The notes under the pieces were generated by a model, which was not told where the DNA came from, searched no databases, and saw only the letters and a program-made list of their open reading frames with translations. A stretch of 64,000 nt of DNA from contig CP071494.1 of the NCBI GenBank assembly GCA_017354895.1, positions 496,001 to 560,000 on the forward strand, written 5' to 3'. Source of the stretch: Podospora comata. Its lineage: Eukaryota; Ascomycota; Sordariomycetes; Sordariales; Podosporaceae. A program made the translations under genes and the position numbers. This document shows, one piece after another, positions 34,601-45,770 of this stretch. Positions within the stretch are counted from its first letter, which is position 1; the number at the start of each line of letters is the position of its first letter.

Positions 34601-36597
34601 CTTCCCCGGCGCAGTCCGAGATATTGTGCCTGTGATATTCCCGAGAAAGCGGGCACAGTTTCAGAAGCAGTATACAGATCGCCGAATATCGCCAGCAACG
34701 ACGGAGAAAACGGAGATGAGTCAACGACAGACAAATGAAGGAAGGTACAAAAACCCGATGTATCTTTTGCTTCACACCTCTATCCAATACTCTCACACCA
34801 CCTCACACCACACATGCTCAACAGCAAGAACTGGGATATCTTCACCGGGTTATGCCATCTGTCTTATACTAGGCGCCTCGAGGTTTGGGTAGTACCACTG
34901 ACTCAGCCCAACGAGGACTCCTGGTCAATCAAGCTCGAGGCTGGACAGGTATCCACCTTCTGGCAGGTCGACGACAATCCAACAATTGTCGAGGCATATT
35001 CAATCTTGAGTTCGTGTTGAACTCGGTGAGATCAGGTCTGTCCAGTCAATATACACCGTCACAATGTTTCACCCTCCTCTATCGCCAGACTGCCGGACAG
35101 CCTCCCATCGTTGTGGCTCTCTCGGCATTTCTACTCTCGGCCAACTCGGAAATCAATCGCAAGCCTGTAAATGAGAACAAATTCTTACCCTGTAGACCCC
35201 CCTTTCCCGTCCCAAACTGTGTATATAGACAAGTCCTAGACAGAATTGCTATCCTTCAAGACCTATAGGCCATCTTTCCAGGCCTATCAACTGTCTCTTC
35301 AAAGGTATGGTTCAGTATTTTTGCAGCGTCAGTTATTCTGTCCACGACATACGTGATACCTTTGATCATCCCGTAATGCAAAACCCCCCAAACATCAATA
35401 ATCAACCTCCCAGAATATCTTCCTGCTTTGCCTACCTACAGACACCACATCCGCACATGCCTCATTTTTACATGATACAGTGTTGTGATTCCTCATACCC
35501 ACACTCACAAACATCAACCGACGTTCAGAATGAGAAAATAAGCGCGCGGCCAAAAAGAGGTATCGGATACCTCGCAATCAATTACCCAGGCCAACAGATC
35601 GTCGGCCTGGCTTTTTTTTTCATGTACATCATGAACAGTGCATAAACCGAGGCACAACATATTTGAAATCATGATATCAGTATTTTCGAAATCACCAAGG
35701 CTGCTCTCGGGCTGGTGTGCAAATGTAAAATCGTGGTGAATCTCGGTTACAGAAGAAACTAACCTATCATACGCCTTTTAATAAAATGAAGCCCCGTCAA
35801 CAGGCAACTCTCGTAACGACCACCACGGGGAGGGTATTCATCTCCATCGTTGTAGCCCCCCCCCTTCCCCCCCCCTTTAAAGTGAATACCATGTTTGCCA
35901 TATCCTTATTCCAACCAACAGCTTCCACTTGGCGTGTTGTGTTTATGATCTCGATCGTTATTATGGGTGTACGTAAAACTTCACAATAAATCCGCAGCAA
36001 AGCTACCCACCGAAACAGTTGTATATTGCTCGGGTAAGTAAATTCTTTGACTGAAACGCCGAGGAGATGGGCCTTTTGGTGTAGGTAACTACCTGCGGAT
36101 GGTGTCTTTCTTCGTCTTCGTATGAGATACCTGCTAAAGAAGCCGATTGTACCTTAACAAGTCATGATGTAATGGAAATATATTACCGCGTTGCTTATCA
36201 CCTCTTTCAAAAAACAAAACGGATATGTACAAGACCCAAAAGACAAACACACTCTACAGGCCCTTAAGCTCGTCAATATCTAATGCACTCTGTTAGTTTT
36301 ATATACTATACAATACCTCCCCCGTCATATACTCGAATAATGATTCTCTACCCCATCATGCACCTTCCCGATGTTATGTTCTATGTCAAGAGTAGTGGTA
36401 TAATACACGTCCATCAGTCGGCTAGAATACAATAAAACTCGCCCTTTCTAGGCCTGGCCAACCAAAATCGTCTTCTCTCATCTATGATTTCATCCTCCCT
36501 CTCAAAACTGCCCTCCGCTTCGCCCTTGCCTTCCTCGCGGCGAGTGGCCTTTGCCCCTCTATAATCTCACGTTCCTCCCGGGTGTACCTCTTTTGGA
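28691..36597. other. Gene-poor spacer, right part (7.9 kb)
   Basis: No supportable gene. The longest frames are low-information in composition. One frame at 30244-30528 has a possible membrane segment (LGILATGTAISAILFLAG) but nothing I recognise. Two C-runs occur near 35857-35875. No terminal repeats, transposase or reverse-transcriptase fragments were found by eye, and no tRNA or 5S rRNA. Confidence 0.4.
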
Positions 36598-39165
36598 TTA
36601 CCCTGACCTCAGCCCCTTCCTCCGTCTCTCCCTTTCCCCCCGTGCCGCCAGCGGTTTCGGTTGCTGGATCTTAGGCTCATCTTTCTGCACGTGAATTGCA
36701 CCGCGACCTGGAACCCCAGGCTTTTTCCCCCGGCGCACGGCCAGCAGCTCCCTCGCCTCAAAAACAAACCACCTATTTTTCCTCGCCGCCTTGAGCAGGG
36801 CCTCATCCTTGGCTGTAGCCCGCTTGATCATCTCACAAAGTGAAAATCTCGGCCTGAGAGAGAGATGTGCCGTTTTTGACCAGTCCCAGAAAGAGCGGAT
36901 ATCGTTGGTGGGTGCCGCTGATGCCCGATGTTTCCAATAATCATGACGGCGAAAGTCAGATAGCAACAGCCGTTTGTAGATGTCGGGCTTTGAAAGGCAG
37001 ACCTTTGCCGTCTCTTTGTTCAGCCACTGCTTCCACCGTTCCACTCTGGAAACTCCCCTCTTGATCAACGACTTTTCCAGAAATAAAATCTTGGCCAAAT
37101 GTCGTTTGCATCGAACGAAACGACCTGCCTGTACCCACTTTTCAGGCAAAGTAGAGAATCCCAGGTACTCTGTGAAATCAGGCGAGGTTGCCTTCAGGAG
37201 CGTCGCGACGCGGGATCTCATCAGATGTGAGTCAAACCCGGCGAGGACGGCATGACGGAATATGTAGGTAGTCAGGTGGAGGCGCCTGGATGTCCAGGCC
37301 ATCGAGAAGAGCAGTCGGTATGTGATCTCGTCTGGCTGTGCCAGGCTGTGCTTGGAAAAGAATTCCAAGGTTGACATCGCCAAGCCGAGTTTCCGCTGGT
37401 CCCGGCAATGGGAGAGTATTGTATTCAACGTAATTATATCCGGCCTTTCTCCAACAGCAATCATAGCCTCAAGAACCTGGAAGAGGTTGTTGAGCTGCCC
37501 TGAGGTGCCGTATTTGTGAATCAAGATATTCCCGATCCAGACCGTCAGGCGCCAATCGGGACCATAAAGGTCGCGCTGGCTCTGAAGAAAAGACTGAAAA
37601 TCTTGCTTCAGTTCAAGAGCCCGGTGCAGGTCGAGGCCAGCCATCTCTGCGTATATCCGGCGCATGCATTCTGGGTCCGTAAGATAACCCTTCGTGTTCA
37701 TCGCCCGCAGAATGTAGCGCCTGACGTCTTCGGCCTTGATTATTCGCAAGAAAAGAAACCAAGTTTTGAAGTTTGGCGCATGCCCTTCTCGAACCATCGC
37801 ACCGAGCGTCCGCTGGAAGGCTCGGAGGTGCTTGGACTTGACTGCGAATTGGGCAACCCAGTTGAAAACATCGGCATCGAGTTTAAGACCTAAAGACTTT
37901 ACGCGGCGTACCAGCCCGCCTGGCACATGGGTGAAGCGGGATCCATGAGGTGATTGGGCGAGATATCGAAGAGCGTCTTTGAGGGCGGGAAGCGAAACTG
38001 CATCAACGCACTCCTCATCATAAAAAGCGCGCTGCAGCTGGCGGACAACGACATCCACATGTGTGACCTGTTCATCACCCTCATTCCCGTATAAGAAGCG
38101 GTGCTCACCAGGCGTCAGTTGGCCACCCACGAGTCGGCGAACGTAACGCAGGAAAGAAGCCTTGGTCCAAATCTCGCCAGGTTCCAAGGGTGGAATCTGA
38201 TCTGCCCTAACCGCGAGGCGATATGGCTCTGGGTGAATTTCATGAAACCTCGCTAGTTCACGGGGACGCGAGACGGGCTTCCTGAACTGCATCTCCGTTG
38301 TGCTGTCTTTTCTCTGCTTCGAGTCTTTGGCTTTGGGACCCGCGATTCGCAAAGACAGCTCCTCCACTGTCTTCGGTGAAAGCTGCAGCAGGTCTTCCCA
38401 ATTATCCTCGGTTCGAGTTCCAACGAGAATGCCACCCTTCACTGCGCGAACAACCCCGTTATAGGCTGCTGTGACGTTATCAAGCCCACCAAAGATCAGG
38501 ATAAACTTCTCCTGTGTAGCACTCCATTCCAACCCTTTTAGCCCACTCTCCCACGCGGATGGTACCGGCCCCGTTCGTTTCCTATTTGTCGTAGTGTATA
38601 ACCTCATCCGACATCCTGTTCGCGAACAAATATCCCAAAAGTTGTCATGAAAGTCGTCTTCCAAGCGCTTGAAGCCGTCATCTGGAAGTCGTACCTTGAC
38701 CACAAGAATGTCGTGATCAAGAATAGGAGTCTGCTTCAACAGAGTCTCGAGAATGAGACGCCAGTCTGATACCCGCTTGTGACGCTCGTCGATATGTTGT
38801 GCTGCTTTGAGAGCGGCGCGGTGCTTCGAGGCTTGTTTCTGTCGAGATCCCCAGCTTGGGTTGGTGCCTAAATAGTCGACAGTAACGGGAATCGCCCCGT
38901 GAGGTTGGTATGGCAGAATCTCCAACCGGCTCACCAAGTTCTGTGCATTCTTAGTGGCGGCGGCCTTGGCGGAGGCATGAGCACTCGGGCGTGCATTGTT
39001 TGCTGGCTTTGGGGTGGTTTTGGCAAGGTTCGAGCGGCCGGCGTGGAAGAAGGCTCTCTGGTATCTGGAAAATGGGACAATCGCAGCCGAGGAGGACCAG
39101 TAGAACCGGGGAATCCGTGAGCGTTGCGACCAGGCCCTCCAAGGTTGCGTGACTCCCAGGCTCAT
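36598..39165 (-). CDS. Mitochondrial pentatricopeptide-repeat (PPR) protein
   Basis: A single uninterrupted frame of 855 residues. The first ~80 residues have many Arg, Ser and Ala and no acidic residue, a classic mitochondrial presequence. The middle carries a conserved RNA-binding-like region (LPYQPHGAIPVTVDYLGTN; RLEDDFHDNFWDICSRTGCR). The second half contains PPR-type helix pairs such as 'FNWVAQFAVKSKHLRAFQRT', 'LNNLFQVLEAMIAVGERPDI' and 'ITLNTILSHCRDQRKLGLAM'. The C-terminus is strongly basic. Fungal PPR proteins of this form bind mitochondrial transcripts and control their stability or translation; the target cannot be read from sequence. It lies head-to-tail behind the Spo73-like gene with a 0.4-kb spacer. 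Confidence 0.82.
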   Translation of the reverse strand: MSLGVTQPWRAWSQRSRIPRFYWSSSAAIVPFSRYQRAFFHAGRSNLAKTTPKPANNARPSAHASAKAAATKNAQNLVSRLEILPYQPHGAIPVTVDYLGTNPSWGSRQKQASKHRAALKAAQHIDERHKRVSDWRLILETLLKQTPILDHDILVVKVRLPDDGFKRLEDDFHDNFWDICSRTGCRMRLYTTTNRKRTGPVPSAWESGLKGLEWSATQEKFILIFGGLDNVTAAYNGVVRAVKGGILVGTRTEDNWEDLLQLSPKTVEELSLRIAGPKAKDSKQRKDSTTEMQFRKPVSRPRELARFHEIHPEPYRLAVRADQIPPLEPGEIWTKASFLRYVRRLVGGQLTPGEHRFLYGNEGDEQVTHVDVVVRQLQRAFYDEECVDAVSLPALKDALRYLAQSPHGSRFTHVPGGLVRRVKSLGLKLDADVFNWVAQFAVKSKHLRAFQRTLGAMVREGHAPNFKTWFLFLRIIKAEDVRRYILRAMNTKGYLTDPECMRRIYAEMAGLDLHRALELKQDFQSFLQSQRDLYGPDWRLTVWIGNILIHKYGTSGQLNNLFQVLEAMIAVGERPDIITLNTILSHCRDQRKLGLAMSTLEFFSKHSLAQPDEITYRLLFSMAWTSRRLHLTTYIFRHAVLAGFDSHLMRSRVATLLKATSPDFTEYLGFSTLPEKWVQAGRFVRCKRHLAKILFLEKSLIKRGVSRVERWKQWLNKETAKVCLSKPDIYKRLLLSDFRRHDYWKHRASAAPTNDIRSFWDWSKTAHLSLRPRFSLCEMIKRATAKDEALLKAARKNRWFVFEARELLAVRRGKKPGVPGRGAIHVQKDEPKIQQPKPLAARGERERRRKGLRSG

Positions 39166-39564
39166 TTGCTATGGATGTGGCATGTCGAATGGCGGAAGCA
39201 TTCGGCCGGCCGGGGGTTCAATATCCGGGCCTTCCGATCTCTGTAAATGCCGCAGTCGCCGGCGTCGTCGCAGTCGCAATCGTCGTCGTCGTGGTGCCGT
39301 GGTTGCTGCTGTCTCAGCAAGCTGGAGCTTGTCACTCTTGTCAAAAAAATTCAAGAGCAACAATCCTGTCCCGCCCGCAGCCGCACCGGCTGCCCCACTT
39401 TCAACACAGTGACAAATAAGTTGCAAGGACACTGTGCTAGTATAATCGCTCTCTTTCAACAGAAAAAGGGGGTATTTTCATTATCAATATTGAACTCCAG
39501 TTCTCCCATGCCGGTATTGCTATTCCCAAACGATACTACCCACGCCCATGAAACCATGATGACC
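39166..39564. other. Short spacer with CGT-rich run
   Basis: This is the 5' flank of the PPR gene and the 3' end of the Spo73-like gene. It includes a CG/GTC trinucleotide-rich stretch at about 39256-39300 that gives low-complexity Arg/Ser frames on both strands. I do not regard those frames as coding. Confidence 0.5.
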
Positions 39565-40963
39565 TCAATTTTTGGTCTCGCCGTTTGGAGGAGCTGGCTC
39601 TGAAGGGCCGGATTTATCAACGCCTTGCCACGACGGATCCCACCCCTTTCGATGATCCACTGCTCCTGTCGAATCGCCCTCCTCAGCCATTCCCTTGACG
39701 TCGCTCCAGTACTCAAGCTTTCTTACCTCCTCATCTGCATGCTTGACTGCGTCGGCGAGATTCCTCGCCCGCCGTTGTAATTCTCCATCTGCGTCCTTGC
39801 CTTTCTTCTTGCTTTGTGCCACCGTTTGATCATGGATCTCGGTCAATCTCGTCAGCAAGACCCTCCTCGAGGCCTGAAATACAAAGAGTGACATGATCTC
39901 GTGCATCACCTTCTGTAGCCCTGCCAGGTCTTCCTGTGCATGTTCAAGGTAGTTGTCTACTGCCTCGATCTTTTCCCGGTCGATTCGGGACGTCCGCAGT
40001 ACGGCCAGAAGATCGCCAACATGCTCGATGTCGTCTGGTTGTTCAGCACCACCTGATTTCGTTGAGCTCATGCTAAGTCTGCTGCCTCGGGGGCTGGCAG
40101 TCCGTTTACTCATCCTGCTCGAGCTGCGTTCGCGTTCGCGTTCACGACTCATTTCTGACGACGGTCGAACGGAAAAGTACTCGGGATTGAGCATTTGGGG
40201 GTCCTGTGCAATGTACCCGGAATCTTTTCTGACCCGTTTCCTGATCCATGCTCGACGACGAACAAACGAGTTCCACCATCTCGCCTTGTGCCATGAAAAC
40301 TTCTTAGAAAATGCAAACGAATACTCCCAGCCCTCATCGTCGACATTGTCGTCCTTGTTGATTTTCCACTCCGGCCAAGCCCACTCCCAGCTAGGATCGG
40401 GCACCTGAGCTGTGTGTATATCTGTCGGGCTGGGCTTGTGGGCGTAGTTCGTCCATGCTGTTGGGTCCAAGTTACCCAGGGCTTTGGAGGAGAAAAGAGG
40501 TATCCCGCAGAGGAAGCCGCCTCTTTGGTTCTCGTAGAGAATCTCGATTGCCAACTCAGGCGCCTTTTTCTTGCTCACACTCTTCCTCCTTGCTGTCCCA
40601 GCGTTGACAGCGTCGACGACGTCTTCCCGTAATGGTGTAGGCTCTACAAGCTGTTAGTGTTGCTCTTCAGAAAAGATATGACAACGTGGGCGTACCATTG
40701 ATGTGGATGGAGGGGCGCGGGCGTTCCTCCTCGTCTGCTACACCTACTCGCGCATTGCTGGCATCACCATTCTCACGATCAGATACCCCTAGTGCTGACT
40801 CCCGTGTTGAGTTCTGCAATGACGAAGACGGCCCCGCAGTAGGAGGCCCGATGGAGTCGTCCTCGGCCTCGGACTTGTCAACGAGGTTGATCTCGTGGTC
40901 GAAGTCACTATCTTTGGGCGGGGGCACGCGACGCGACGAGCGGTGATGTTTTATTCTCGGCAT
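39565..40963 (-). CDS. Spo73/Mug65-like dysferlin-domain protein
   Basis: Exon 1 is 40963-40696 and exon 2 is 40643-39565, joined through a 52-nt intron (donor GTACGC, branch ACTAAC, acceptor TTGTAG; phase 1); 448 residues. The N-terminal ~115 residues are charged and disordered. The dysferlin domain follows: 'ELAIEILYENQRGGFLCGIP', 'LFSSKALGNLDPTAWTN', 'DPSWEWAWPEWKINKDDNVD', 'GWEYSFAFSKKFSWHKARWW', then 'NSFVRRRAWIRKRVRK'. The many Trp and the WxxxFxRRRxWxR ending are typical. Related proteins are Spo73 (prospore membrane extension in budding yeast) and Mug65 of fission yeast. The second half contains a helical region (LLTRLTEIHDQTVAQSKKKG) and a disordered tail. No membrane segment is seen, unlike the peroxin at 7.8 kb. 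Confidence 0.85.
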
Positions 40964-42021
40964 GACTACCCCTTTACCAAAAGCATGACGTACCGCCGCC
41001 TTCTTTCAGATCCCTATGTCCGCAAAAATACATTGACAAAACGAAGAACACGGGGCCGACGGCTGTAGCTGGGGCGCTTTGTTGGGGTTCGTGGAGATGT
41101 TTGATGCAATGCGCTGGTGCCTTGGACAGAAGTTTGTGTTGGAGCTGGCGCGTACGTGTAGAGATTGATGAATCGACAGGGGTGTCCTCCTCAGGAAAAG
41201 GCTCCACGCAGGTGCAATTCAAGACTAAGGCATGCGATTTAAGACAATGGGCATAATTAGGGGTCCCTGATGGAAACCAAACTGGAGAATTGAAGTGTGC
41301 TTGTCGAGAGAAGCGTGTGAAGCCGAGCTGGAAGCTTCGCCTGCGCCATGATGTAATGTCGTTGGGTTAGCGGTGGTGCCCTGGCCAGTTTGATGCCAAG
41401 CTCCCCAGGCTGGCTCGTGCTTTTGCATCTTTATAGTGGGCTGAAGAACACTGTCTGAGAGAGCAACTGATGTATAGCTGATGGCTACAAAATATGAAAT
41501 AACCCCAAAATCTGACGATGTATCAAAGGATTCAACAAGCACTGTAGAGCTGTCCACTAAATGATATCCGCAGTGTCAACAAAGACTCTTTCCCTGTCTG
41601 AAATCTGAATCTCGAATACAGTGGACCCCATCCCCAAAGCGGGGCAGCGGCAGTGGTCGTGGCCCCACCGCAACGGACCTCTCGACCGCAAACTGCCCCT
41701 CGCCTACGTCATGCATGACCCGTGAATGAAGAGCTCTCTCCAACAAGTCCCAGTTTGGTACCAGACAAAAGAGCAGAAAAACGTGCCATGAGGTGCAACC
41801 GGGAACGAATATGGAGGTAGCAAACCAAGTAACCACTGGTTGCTTGCTTCCCCCAAATGCATTGAAATACCACAACCACCCATCTTCTTTGACCTTCAAC
41901 TTCCATTCATCAATCAGATTTCACACAAGACACAGCTCTCATCCCATCAAAAGCAACAACGCTCGACAGCTTCCACTTCACCAACAAAACCACATAAACT
42001 TTACAAACAACCACAATCAAA
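40964..42021. promoter_or_regulatory. Divergent promoter, Spo73-like / calcofluor protein
   Basis: A 1.06-kb spacer between divergent starts. A pyrimidine- and CAA-rich leader (about 41850-42020) precedes the right-hand ATG, as is usual for highly expressed fungal genes. Nothing else is seen. Confidence 0.45.
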
Positions 42022-42559
42022 ATGTCCAAGTCTCGCGCCCCCCTCGCCCTCGGTGCCCTCGCCGCCTCAGGCATCGGTTACTACCTCTACAGCGCCGGCG
42101 GCAACCCCAGAGCAGCCGAGAAGCAGTTTGAGAGTACGTCCGACCATCACTACACCACCCACCCCATCATCTACCCCTGATACTAACTTCCCCTCAGGCG
42201 ACGCCCACCGCGCCGCCGCCAAAATCGAATCCAAGATTCCCACCAACTACCCAACCCACACAACCCACAAGGCCGAGAAAGAAGGCACCCGCCTCGGCCA
42301 CGAGGTCGGCACCAAGATTGACTCTGCTGTATGTTTTCCTCCCTCGTTCTCGCCCCTTTTTTCTCAAATCAAAAACACTAACAATGCAAAGGTAACCACC
42401 GTCAACCGCGACCTCAGCCAAGCCAAGCACGAAGCCGAGGCCATCGCCAAACAAGCCAAGGCCGATACCCTCAAGAAGATTGACGAGTTTGACCGGACGG
42501 TCGAGGAGAAGGCCGCCAAGAGCAAGAGCTACCTTAGCTCGTGGTTCGGGAGCAAGTAA
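42022..42559 (+). CDS. Calcofluor white hypersensitive-like small protein
   Basis: Three exons: 42022-42133, 42198-42328 and 42392-42559 (introns GTACGT/CTCAG and GTATGT/GCAAAG with CACTAAC branch); 136 residues. The N-terminus 'MSKSRAPLALGALAASGIGY' then Tyr-Leu forms one short membrane segment with Gly spacing. The remainder is a long charged amphipathic helix (KAEKEGTRLGHEVGTKIDSA; AEAIAKQAKADTLKKIDEFD) ending 'SKSYLSSWFGSK'. This layout matches fungal proteins annotated as calcofluor-white hypersensitive; the name comes from a cell-wall stress phenotype, and the molecular role is unclear. The clean 5' leader and short introns suggest strong expression. It converges on prp1, with 316 bases between stops. 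Confidence 0.82.
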
Positions 42560-42875
42560 AGCTCAACCTATCAACTACTTAATAATGAAAGGAGGAAGTG
42601 GGAGGTGTATGATAATGGAAGGGGAGGGCGAACGGAACTGGTTGCTTTGTTTATCATCATGACATGAAGGTCGCGTCAGCGATATCTATACAACCACAAC
42701 AGTCATGTTTGGGGGTTTTGATAACTGGGTGTTTTCAGGTTTTCGGGGTTTTCTAGTTTGTTTGAATTTGATCTCAAGTTGATCGATCAATTGATATCAT
42801 TATCCTATCCATACGTGCCCTAATCCCGTCCCATGTCCCCAAACCAATTCAACATTACAACACTCATCCAGGACT
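42560..42875. other. Intergenic: convergent 3' ends
   Basis: This 316-base AT-rich spacer must contain both 3' UTRs. A small palindrome TGATCGATCAATTGATATCA sits near 42780-42799. Nothing else is seen. Confidence 0.5.
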
Positions 42876-45770
42876 CTACTCCGGCAAAGAAGCAGCAACC
42901 AACTTCAACATCTCCTCCGTACCCTTCCCCGCATTCTTCGGCATCTTGGCCACCCGCTGCCAATACTCCCCATGTCTCGGCTCCGCCAAAACACACCTGC
43001 TCACCAACCCAGCCCTCTTCTCTTCCGTCCCATGCTGCAGCAAAAACTTGTAATACCACGCCCACGTATCCCCATGATCCGTGTCCAGCTTCAGCGCTCT
43101 CTCAAACCATTTATCCGCCTGCTCGAGTTTCCTCTCTTTCCAGAGGATATACGCTGCCGTCACCATCAGCACCGGGTCGTTCTCCACTTTCTTCATCGCC
43201 TCCGCCAGCAGCGATTTGCGCTGGGTTCGCTGTTCCAGGTGAAGAATCCTCTCCGCCCAGAGGAGACCGCTCTTGGGCATCTGCTGCAGGGCAGTAGCCA
43301 TGAGGGTCTTGGCCTGAGTGATGTTACCGGCGCGACGCTCAAGACGGATGAGCTCAGTCCACAGCTCCGCCGATTTGGGAATTGCCTGCCTTGCTCTGTC
43401 GAGGACGGAACGGGCCTTGACCACGTTGTTGAGGCGCTCCTCCAGACGGGAGTACAAAAGCCACAAGGGGACCGACGAAGGAACGGCGCGGACACCGGCA
43501 CCATATGCCTCCCTTGCCTGCGCCGGCTGGTCCATGTCCTCGTAAATCTGCCCCTTCATCATCCAAAGCTTTGGAGCGTTAGGGAAAAGGCGAAGGGCGT
43601 CAATGACGAGGTCAAGGGCGGCTTCGCTGTTGCCTAGCTGGCGCTCAAAGGCCACGGAACGCATCCAGACACGATCGGTAGGGGCGTTTTGCCGGGCAGT
43701 CTTGAGCAGGTCGCGGGCTTGATCGATAAAGCCGTTGTCAGCCTCAAGCTTGACAGCCGCAAGCCAGATGTCCTCGTTATCGGGGTTTTGCTTGAAGGCA
43801 CGGGCCAGAACGCGACGAGCCTCGTTAATCTCGCCTGCCTTTTCGCGGGCCAGCATGAGCCAGAAGGTCTCTTGGTGAGGGCAGGCCTCGACGGCTTTTT
43901 CAAGCGCGTTCCAGAGGTCCTCCTTGTTGCCGTGCTCTCTCTCCAGGTCAACGGCGGCGAGGTAAAGGCTCTTGCTGTTGGGGAAGACACGAAGAGCATA
44001 GGCGTATATCGCCCGGGCGGTGGCGTACTTTTCGCGGCTGATACTGGCTTTGGCATCTTCCATCCAGAGCTCCTTGCGGTCGTCGTCCTCGTCCAGCCCC
44101 CAGCCGAGGGTCTCTTCGATGATATTGCTGCAGGTGATGACCGCGCCTTCTTCCTCGCACTTTTCAGCCTCAGCAATCCATTCTTCACGCTTGGGCATGG
44201 CGTTTTGCTTGACCAAGAACTTAACGGCGTTCTTCATGACTGGTCGTCTTGCACCCTCACCAAGCTGCTCCTCCAGGCGAGCGGCCGCAATCCACAGCTC
44301 GTGGGAGTTGGGGAGCTTCTTGACGGCCTTGTTGAGCACCTTGCGAGCATTCTCCGGGGTCTCTAAATGTGCCAGTCTCAGCCACAAGTCGAGTGATTCG
44401 GGGATAAGCTCAGTGGCCTTGGCTAGCAAAATGCGGGCATCTTCCACATCTTCTTCCAGGTTCACCGCATGAATCCATAAAGCCTCGGATTGTGGGTTAT
44501 GATCCAGCGCCTTTCGGATCACCTTCTTCCGTGATCTTTGGTCATTCTCCAGTTTCATGGCCGCCACCCAGAGCTTCACCGACTTTGGGTTGTTGCGGAT
44601 AGCTTCAGCCGCAATAATCTTGGCATTGTGAGTGTCGTTGATGTTGATATTCTCAAGCCAGATATCCTCATTCTTGGGGCAATGCTGGCACCCAGCCGCA
44701 ATCAACTTGCGGGCGGCACCCGGTTTCCCTGCTGTCATCTCCAATCTTGCCGCAGCCATCCAACTGGACGCCTGTTTAGGGTTTGAGTCTACAGCAGACT
44801 TCAACATCTTTCTGAACTGCTCAATATCACCGATACTCTGCTCTGCACCTTGGGTGCTGGCTAGTGAGGTCAAGTAACCCCTCGGATCTAGACTCGTGGC
44901 GCTACCCGCCGTAGCAAGCCCGCTGGTTTGCGATGTCTGCTCAAGTCTTGCCTTCAACACCTTGTCGCGGGCGGCACCGATCTTTGCAAAATCCGTCGTC
45001 GTTTCGGTTCCTCCGGGAGTAGCGCTGGTAGCAGTCCCATCGTCCGCAACTGTCGTGCCAAACTGACCCTGGTCTCTCGCAGCAGCTAGCACGCTGTCGG
45101 GCACAGCATAGAATCTCTCCATCCTCGCTTGTCGTGCCCTCTTGGTCTTGCCGGTGGCATCCTTTGCCTCGGGTATGTTCGCCCAATCTTCGTCGGTGAG
45201 CTCGGCCAATTTTCTCTTGAGCCCGGCAAACTGCTGCTGAATCTTTGGGTTCTGTCGCTCGTATTCTTCTCGTTCGGCTTTTTCTCGTGCTTCCCTGTTC
45301 GCAAAAAGTAGACCGTTGGTATTTCGTTCTCCATTCATCTAAGGGTATAAGACGATAAACCGAGTGCTTTTGGGTGTACGTGTGGGAAGGAAAGCGCTGG
45401 GTTAGACCTGAAAAGGGGAGAGCACTAACCTTTGCTTTCTCCTCCTGCTTGCCATCTTCTCGTCTATATCTTCCCAGATCTTGTCTGCCTCTTCATCCTC
45501 CTTATCATAGAAACCGCCGGCAAACAGGCCAACCTCGTTGTCTGGATCCTGATATCGAGCGGCGTCATCGTTGTCATCATCTTTCGCATTGTCGCCGCCG
45601 AGTCCCAATTGCGCTGTCCTCTTTGCGACGGCAGCCTTGATTTGGTCTTCGCTGGGACCTTCTCGCGCCGGACCCAAGTCAGATCTGGTGGTAAAGCCAG
45701 TGGCACCACGCCCGAGACCAGCGACGTAGTTCTCGGGCGCGGGCATGCTAAGGAAGTCCCTCCGTGACAT
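42876..45770 (-). CDS. prp1: Pre-mRNA splicing factor Prp1/Prp6
   Basis: Exon 1 is 45770-45430 and exon 2 is 45294-42876, through a 135-nt intron (donor GTTAGT, acceptor GCGAACAG, phase 2); 919 residues. The junction restores 'RRRKQREAREKAEREEYERQ', the invariant PRP1 N-terminal region, after 'MSRRDFLSMPAPENYVAGLG' and 'DEEADKIWEDIDEKMASRRR'. From about residue 270 a long array of HAT/TPR helix pairs follows (e.g. 'NPKSVKLWVAAMKLENDQRS', 'NPQSEALWIHAVNLEEDVED', 'LPNSHELWIAAARLEEQLGE'), running to the end. Prp6/Prp1 bridges U5 and U4/U6 in the tri-snRNP and is phosphorylated by Prp4 kinase. Length and repeat content are full, with no defect seen. The upstream region carries a telobox-like motif. 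Confidence 0.95.

Noticed and set aside
22006-36597. Transposon or viral relic filling the gene-poor block
   Set aside because: No terminal repeats, no transposase, integrase or polymerase motifs, and no RIP-like composition were seen in any frame.
42972-44366. Long plus-strand frames across 43.0-44.4 kb
   Set aside because: They are shadows of the HAT-repeat region of prp1 on the minus strand.
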